Shown here in pieces: positions 57,301-64,000 of a stretch of 64,000 nt of DNA. Below the pieces are notes generated by a model. The model was given only the letters and a program-made list of their open reading frames with translations, did not search any database and was not told the origin of the DNA. The stretch is from Ptychodera flava (lineage: Eukaryota > Hemichordata > Enteropneusta > Ptychoderidae). Position numbers and translations under genes: made by a program. The stretch is taken from NCBI RefSeq assembly GCF_041260155.1, contig NC_091946.1, forward strand, positions 35,721,276 through 35,785,275. Reading direction: 5' to 3'. Each line of letters starts with the position of its first letter. Position 1 is the first letter of the stretch.

Positions 57301-58130
57301 ATGGCATTATTTGTTTCTTGAATGCAAGCTTTATTATAAAAGAAATTAAGATCTCTGTACCATAAAGTTCCATTTCAGGAAATTTTAGCGGTTGAAAAGT
57401 ACACCTTTGTTGAATCTTATCTTCTAAATGAGCTAACCTCTTTAATCAAATCACAGCATAATCTGTAAGCTAATATTTAAACACGCTTTTTAAGTTTGCT
57501 TGATAAATTTATCTTGATAGATTCTTCCACTTTCCTAAAAGTCCCCCATCAATGAATTCTTATCATAAATATCAGCGATGAGATCATAGTATCTCGTGGC
57601 CTTTTTCTTGATAGATATAGTCTCATATCCAAAATTTGTGAAACGTTGACATTAACTTTTCCTGTTAGACCGATCAGAGAGTTCAAGAGTCTTTCTTACA
57701 CTGCATAAAACAAACCATCCCAGCCCTGTTGAAGAAAATGGCGGATGTTTCCTTATTTTACTCGGAAATAAGTAAGATATATTAAACATAGAGTGCTGAC
57801 ATCGAATACGAGGTATAGTGAGAGTACCATGATCGTAGAATATATATATCCTGTTAAATTCTGTTCACATTTACATAATCTGACTTTGAGGTGCCAATCA
57901 GATTACGTAAATGCAAAAAGATCATGTCTCAGATGTAGAGATAACGTTAACTAAAATCGTGTGTCCATCATTTGATGATTTCCACCATAAATGTATCTAC
58001 ACACACGGTGGAACTGGCTCACACCCACCATCGACTATCTACGTTAGTCCCAGAACACTTCTAATGAATAAAGTTGATCAATTTCTCCGTCAGCGAGCAT
58101 TAACGTGACTTTCGCATCAGTTCTTTTTGT
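57300..58130. other. Intergenic, no gene seen
   Basis: AT-rich DNA with short random open frames. No motif, splice chain or repeat boundary that I can support. Confidence 0.5.
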
Positions 58131-58135
58131 GTCAC

Positions 58136-58470
58136 TTAAAGAACCAGTAACTGTATCCTTTGAGGATTTTCCTCTGTTTTTGCTTTGTATATCAATAGTT
58201 TTTATTTCAAAGAAAGCTGGCACACTCGCTATTTAGCTTGTCAACACAGCTTCTATACCTGTGTAATACACCTTTTTTGTTTGTGAATTCTAGTCCGGAC
58301 CAGAATTCACTTGCCAACAACAATAACAACGCAGTCTACACATGTAAAGACTGATTTGATAAGCTGCATTCTCTGTACCTCAATATGTTTTGGAAATAAA
58401 AGAATAAAGTGTAGGTTGACTTTAAAATTATCAAATCTTTAAAAATTCCAGTTACTTGCCCTCTAACAAA
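58136..58470. mobile_element. TTAA-type MITE, diverged family member
   Basis: The left end TTAAAGAACCAGTAACTG resembles the TTAAAGGGCCAG start at 61881. Inside are TAGCTTGTCAACACAGC and the GAATTCTAGTCCGGAC centre shared with 61881-62241 and 47971-48169. A weaker right end (CCAGTTACTTGCCCTC) lies near 58450-58465. Confidence 0.6.
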
Positions 58471-59789
58471 CCGGAGTGCGTCGATAAATGATTGTTTTAG
58501 CTGGGTCACAGAGTTGCTGTCATGTTAACGCTTATAAATCCACAACCCAGTGATGTATTAGCGTCTTTTGATCACCAGTAGCACACGACAAAATAATATT
58601 AGAGAATTTTTTTCCAGCGATGACAAGGTTCCCGGCATGGGGTGAAATAAATGAGGAAATGTATGAATTTGTTCTAGCGCCTAGACAGGATGATATTTGG
58701 TACGATTGATCATATCAAGGAAATTGGAATGGACTTAAAAAAGTATTCTCGCCAAAGGCTTAGAATTTCGACTTTCTCGTGAACTTTGTGATCGGAATCG
58801 TGAGTTGCGAAGCGGATCTAATCCCGGTTCGACAGTTCAAATACCGAGGAAATAGATGTTGATATTCACTGGATCTAATATCTGTGCGATGCGGGGGTTT
58901 TCTGATATGTCCGAAGGGAATGTAGCGGAAAGGGAGCTGCTTGTATACATCGGACAAGCCATATCTAATATTTTCCTACCGTGGCCCTTGGTGACAAGTA
59001 TAAGCCAAAGGGTCATATCAAATGGGTTTCAGTACACCCTAATAAACGAACTTCATGAGTGCTTATCTGGTCCAGTATGTACTTTCTGAGATGCAAATCA
59101 GTATTCTAAAAGAACGAAACCAGCCGATCAAAACTTAATCAATGAGACAAAAAGATAAAATCTCTGGTAATACGATGCTGAGAAAGTTCGTGATCTTACG
59201 AGTGAACAGTGGATTTTGAACAAAATCACGTTCCAGTGTTAACGGGTAAACGGGTAAATCATTTTTTTTCTTGTTTTGTCTTATAACTTAGGTCTTTCTT
59301 TGGTAGAAGGAGACACTTAAAATCCAAGCTTCCAAATCTTCGCGCATTTCATTGAGCTAACGAGGTCTTTTGTGTTGTGTTATCTCTCAAATTTTTAAAA
59401 GCAGTCAAACAAAATAATTGTTATGAGATCAAGTTAATGAAAAGCATTTTCCTGTACCGTGCCCCTTATTTGACACGAATTCAGTTATTGGATTGAAGTG
59501 CCATAATTTCCATTTTGCCATACTAAAACATGTCGAAAACGGTATATTTTGCTGTGCAATGGTGGTTTAAACTAAATTGCCTACAGTACGTAAATGACAG
59601 AAAAGAGACTTCCGTCGTAGAGGGCGTGTTGAAGCGGCTGAACAACGAATGCAATACAAAATAAACTCTATCCAGTTCAATATAATAAACGGCTAAACAC
59701 TAATACATCGAGTGAAAATGAGCGAACGAATACATTTATTCTTTATCAGTCCATTTGGTTTCCCGGTGACCTGCATTTTGACTTCTCAG

Positions 59790-59908
59790 GGAGGTGCCGA
59801 TGAAACACAAAGTGACTCGGAAAATGGTTCGTCATCCGAGTTCCACAAAGCACCGAACGAGAGGCAGCTATCTATATGTGTATTCATTGATATCAAACCG
59901 CCGCCCAG
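59790..59908 (+). other. Orphan candidate exon
   Basis: Bounded by a plausible acceptor (ATTTTGACTTCTCAG) and donor (CCCAG|GTAGTG). The frame encodes 39 codons rich in Asp, Glu and Ser at the start (ADETQSDSENGSSSEF) and ends in DIKPPP. The composition looks more protein-like than the neighbouring frames. There is no recognisable domain or companion exon. Confidence 0.2.
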
Positions 59909-61880
59909 GTAGTGACGTTTCAGTACTAGCTGTGATATTAAACTAAGACAAGAAATTGTCATGTTTTAAACAACTCGAATCATGCTACAACCAACATTAT
60001 CAATGGGTTATTACACTTAAGAGTTTAAGTTTTAAATTAATCAATATTTTACATTGTAAGATTTTAATACTTTGTTCTAGTTTATATCTTTTATTTTCAT
60101 CATATCAGGAGACTATTGAGTCAAAGTAAAAAAAAAAAACTTTAACCAGGAGCCATATTACGTGAAACATAATCGTTTTTCTGTAAACTACTTTTGTATC
60201 ATAACTGCCAGAATATGTGTTTCTTTCAATAATATTTTATTGCACTTTCGAAACTTCCCCTGCATAATACATAAATTATTTGTTTTTCATTTTGACCTCA
60301 CCAACTTGAAGTCAATCATCAGTTCTGCGCAATATTAGAAAGTGTAAAATTGAACTGAAGAATAGCAATATTTGTATTGTTATGATATTTCTATAGCTAG
60401 TGGCGCCGTTCAAACATCAAGAAGCTTGAATCTAATTCTTCGGCGCTGTCTTCCGAGCCACTTCACAGCCCGTGAACCGCTATGTCGTTTTCTTGGTGTG
60501 GGGCCAACCCGAGCAATTACGCTGATTACGGCCTAATGTGAATTCCCGGTAGAGTCCGCATTTTTTCGCTGTCGCAGTTAATAAGTTGTCGCGAGATGAA
60601 ATGTTGGCTGGCGAGAAAGCCAATACAACGGAATGCCTTCTATCTGTTCGGCGTTGAACAGTCGCCACTTCACCGCTCATGACGTCATTGATATGTATTT
60701 TTTATCATATTTCTTGCATTTCAGCCGGTCAGTGGAGCAAAACACCATACATACCCGGCATCCATACCCATCATTTTTGTGATATTGTGGAATTTGGGGA
60801 GGTCAAAGGTCGCAATAACTTCCTGACAGACACACCAGCAATGATCTAACATATTTCCATCCACAGCATGACGTCAGAATTTTATAGAAAAGAAGTTAAA
60901 TTTGGTTTGGTGTAAGTGTAGGACCACCGAAATTGCTGAGCTTATTTTGCCGGTAGATACGATACATGAGTTCTCTATGAAACGATGTACACAAAGATCC
61001 CATGCTTGGTGCCACACACTGTCCAAACTTGGAAGACAGGGTGACAGGCACTGCCCGGCCACGCTTGTTATCACACGTGTTCGACATCACTGCCACTAGA
61101 GGGCGAGCTACATGTAATCCTCAAAACGTTCATCATGAAACACAGCACAACTGTACTTTGTCCCGAACAATTGCCAGCAGCAGAGGCAAGGGTCAGGTTT
61201 CATTTGTGAAACAACCATAATATCAAACACATATCCTGAAGCCTTGAAATTCAAGTTACTTTACAAGGGATGATGTCAGCTACAGTAAAACATACGATAA
61301 ACTCAACTTTCATGAGTTGTGCATGCGGTAACGTCGGACCTTGTCGATGTATTGTTTCTGAAGTTTTCAAAGCACGGCAATTCTTACTTAGGGAGACAAA
61401 CACAAGAAACGTAAAATATATTTAGGGTTATGATCTGAGGTGTTCAACCAAAGCCGTCCCATTCCATTTCGTTTCTGACATTTAGCCCCTTAGCTAATCA
61501 TTTCCTTTCTCCGGCGTTGCGTGGACATTCAGTTCCGATTAGCTTAATAAGCCGTAAACTTCACGTTGACCCGGCGGCTGTCTTGGAACTTGAAGCAAAC
61601 ATTTAGCAGAATCAGCCCGGGTCAGACACCGCTCACAAAAACTTAAAATTAAACATCAAGAACGTAAATGTGCTGGCATATCCTTGCATTCTGCTGATTG
61701 TAATCATATGACGTGATATTAAGATATCATCTTGGAAATTCTACACTTGGCATATCAATACATCCTCTTTCACTATATTTCCCTGAAGGGAAAACAGGGA
61801 AAATAATGAAAATTTATCACATCAGGGGAACCACACATTATTAAAGTAGTGTTTCTAGATCTACATTTCTCTTTTCTTAT

Positions 61881-62241
61881 TTAAAGGGCCAGCTACTCTA
61901 ACTTCTCGTGATTTTTTTCGCTAGTTTTGCTTTTAATTTCCACCATACATAATTTCTTGTTCTACTGCACAAAGCATGTTGAGATACACAGTATTCAGCT
62001 TGTCAACTCAGCCTGTACATGTACAGACTGCATTGTTATTGTTGTCGAGTGAGCTCTGGTCCGGACTAGAATTCAAATATAAACAATACCATTTGATTTT
62101 AAACTTACAGACGCTGTGTTGACAAGCTAAATAGTGGATGATGTTTGAACATGTTTTTAGAGTAAAACAAGAAGTTGCAATTGACGTACAAAATAAAAAT
62201 GATGAAAAAATTATCAAAGGTTAGATTCACTGGCCCTTTAA
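61881..62241. mobile_element. TTAA-flanked MITE (361 bp)
   Basis: TTAA at 61881-61884 and 62238-62241 flank inverted AAGGGCCAG ends. Subterminal inverted pieces include TTCTTGTTCTACT / AGTAAAACAAGAA and AGCTTGTCAACTCAGC / GTGTTGACAAGCTAA. The centre is GGTCCGGACTAGAATTC. Noncoding. Relatives lie at 47971-48169 and 58136-58470. Confidence 0.85.
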
Positions 62242-62244
62242 TTT

Positions 62245-64000
62245 CGGTTCATTTCAATATAAATGGCAATTCTACATATAAATAGATTTCAAAGTTGATG
62301 AGGTTATACATCAAACTCAGAAACAGAGACTTGAAAGTGACATGAATAAAAATCGCATTCTTCAGTGACGTGTTCATACCTGTTATCGAATATGTAAATT
62401 TTATAAAACAAACCAAAACAGTTTCAAACCATTGACAATATCATTTCTGACTTAATCTGACATGGTCTATCGATTACACAGAGATAGCGGTAGGTCTAAA
62501 ACTAGTCTTCGATGAAAACCAACCCTACTGAGGACGAAAGGCGGATTTTGGGTACGTGAGAACTAGCGGGCAGTGACGTGGGAACTAGCTGCCTGTCATT
62601 TGGTGACCAACTTTTTTGAAGGTCATCACGGTATCGAATTGATGAAATGGACAATAGCCGTGAAATAATCCCGATGCAGGTGGCGTGACAGTGAATACGG
62701 CAAGAGTTTTTGACAGTTTTGTTCAGGTCTATTGTGAAGAAACCAGAAATGATGATAAACAGCGTCGTCTTTGTATCCTTCAAGGTCTTGGTACTGTCAC
62801 ATTTGAAAAGACAAATGTATAAACTGGGGCTATTGATATGGGAAGTTTGAACAATTGGCTGTTTGTAAATTCTGACTCTCTTGACGTATTCAAAATAACT
62901 CTATTCATTTTATATCACGATATACATAGGTTCAAACCGGATGAACGAAGCGTATAATGATGGGTTTGCAAATGTTTCAAAAACGTTGAAACCACGAAAC
63001 TGGAAATTGGAAATTCATCCTCCGATATTACGAGAAAGCGTCGACGTCGCTGTTCGTGACGAAAACTTCCCCCACCTGTTGGCCATAAGTGCATTCCCGG
63101 CTCGATGACGTCACTAGTGGAAACAAAGGTCTTTCAGACTATGGTCGTGTCTCTTTGGCTGAGATAGGTTCAAGCGTTTTATCGGACGATGACACACATA
63201 AAAGTCGTATTCATGACAAGCGGAACAGTACTTGCCGGTCAGATAAATAAGCAAATCGTATATTATTCAGAATTATTAGGCCTATATTGTTAAGCTACAC
63301 CGACAACTGTTATTGTCACGGCGGATAGTGCGCATGTAAGAGAAAGCTGGTATGTATCCAAGTGCTCTTCACAACGACATTGTTTGTGATTTTGAGTGTT
63401 TCGTCTGCAACCATGGTGACACAGCAAGAATTACTGTAGCTGAAGCGTCCTATCCTTGACAGTTTAAAGGACGAGGACAGAAAGAATATGAACATGATAC
63501 GTTGATAGGCTATTTCAAAACAAATTGTACCAGATTCATTTCTTAAGGTAGGCTTATTGACAAGTCTTTGAAGTCAGAAAAGGGCGTTGATTTCTTACAA
63601 CGTATATGCGCTTGTGAAATGCCTACATTGGAACTCATTAGCGAAATATGAAATTTAAAATTTATCAATCGAATCATTTGCTCTCGGATACCTTGTATTA
63701 TTTTTAAATCCTTTTTTTCGTGACCATGTAACAAAGATTACTGCATTCTTCAATTTTCTTGTATTTCTTCGTCACTTATTGGTGTCGGCGGCGACTTAGT
63801 CTGGTGGCACAAGTGACAAACTGAGTTATTCGTTTACTGAAAACGTGTCCCAAATATCCGCCCTGTCAGAACAGAAAATTAAATATAACATTATCATAAC
63901 GTATGTAGTCTATTATATTCTCTGAGTAAATGGTCTTCGGTACATCAAAATGTAACGGACATTAGCATCATAAAGTAAACGAGGGTCTCAGAGGAATTAT
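62245..64000. other. Right-end intergenic DNA
   Basis: No gene seen. A TGACGTCA palindrome (cAMP-response-element consensus) occurs at about 63107-63114. A single 8-bp site is not evidence of a promoter. Confidence 0.5.

Overview
The window is animal nuclear DNA: AT-rich, gene-poor, with spliced genes, GT-AG introns and many transposon fossils. Nothing is prokaryotic. The only genes I can establish are three complete tandem paralogs of the ADP-ribosyl cyclase family (CD38/BST1/Aplysia cyclase), all on the + strand. Multi-copy cyclases, DIRS and Penelope-like elements and TTAA-type MITEs suggest a marine invertebrate, possibly a deuterostome, but I cannot name the species.

Layout. 1-4200: no gene; diverged tandem duplications. 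4250-6690: 5'-truncated LINE on the - strand. 7200-7362: tRNA-derived SINE. 7720-13743: cyclase paralog 1 (7 coding exons, 300 aa, ends without a membrane anchor). 14.1-20.7 kb: intergenic, with an AATA microsatellite, a minisatellite and a repeat ending in CAGA units. 20773-27839: paralog 2 (7 exons, 341 aa, GPI-type tail). 28-31 kb: GA microsatellite, a CATAATG minisatellite and a TIR element carrying ~180-bp units. 31438-40977: paralog 3 (7 exons, 332 aa, transmembrane tail), with a LINE relic, a Penelope-like element and a TA-flanked MITE in its introns. 40872-46351: about 5.5 kb that splits what is one terminal exon in paralog 2. 46352-47280: copy of the paralog 2 3' flank. 47.8-54.96 kb: nested insertion in which a TIR satellite element holds a MITE that holds a nearly full DIRS retrotransposon (48170-53622). 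55-64 kb: no clear gene; MITEs, microsatellites, a possible LINE relic and one weak orphan exon.

The three cyclases share exon boundaries and phases (2,0,0,2,2,2) and all catalytic residues. They differ in C-terminus (secreted, GPI-like, transmembrane), in one disulfide (intact in 2, half-lost in 1, wholly lost in 3) and in promoter ancestry (1 and 3 share about 250 bp upstream of the ATG; 2 shares only about 80 bp). Shared intron fossils (a LINE in intron 1, a GAT repeat in intron 3) make 2 and 3 the youngest pair. Members of this family convert NAD to cyclic ADP-ribose, or NADP to NAADP, for calcium signalling. The locus therefore looks like a small expansion that places one active site in different locations.
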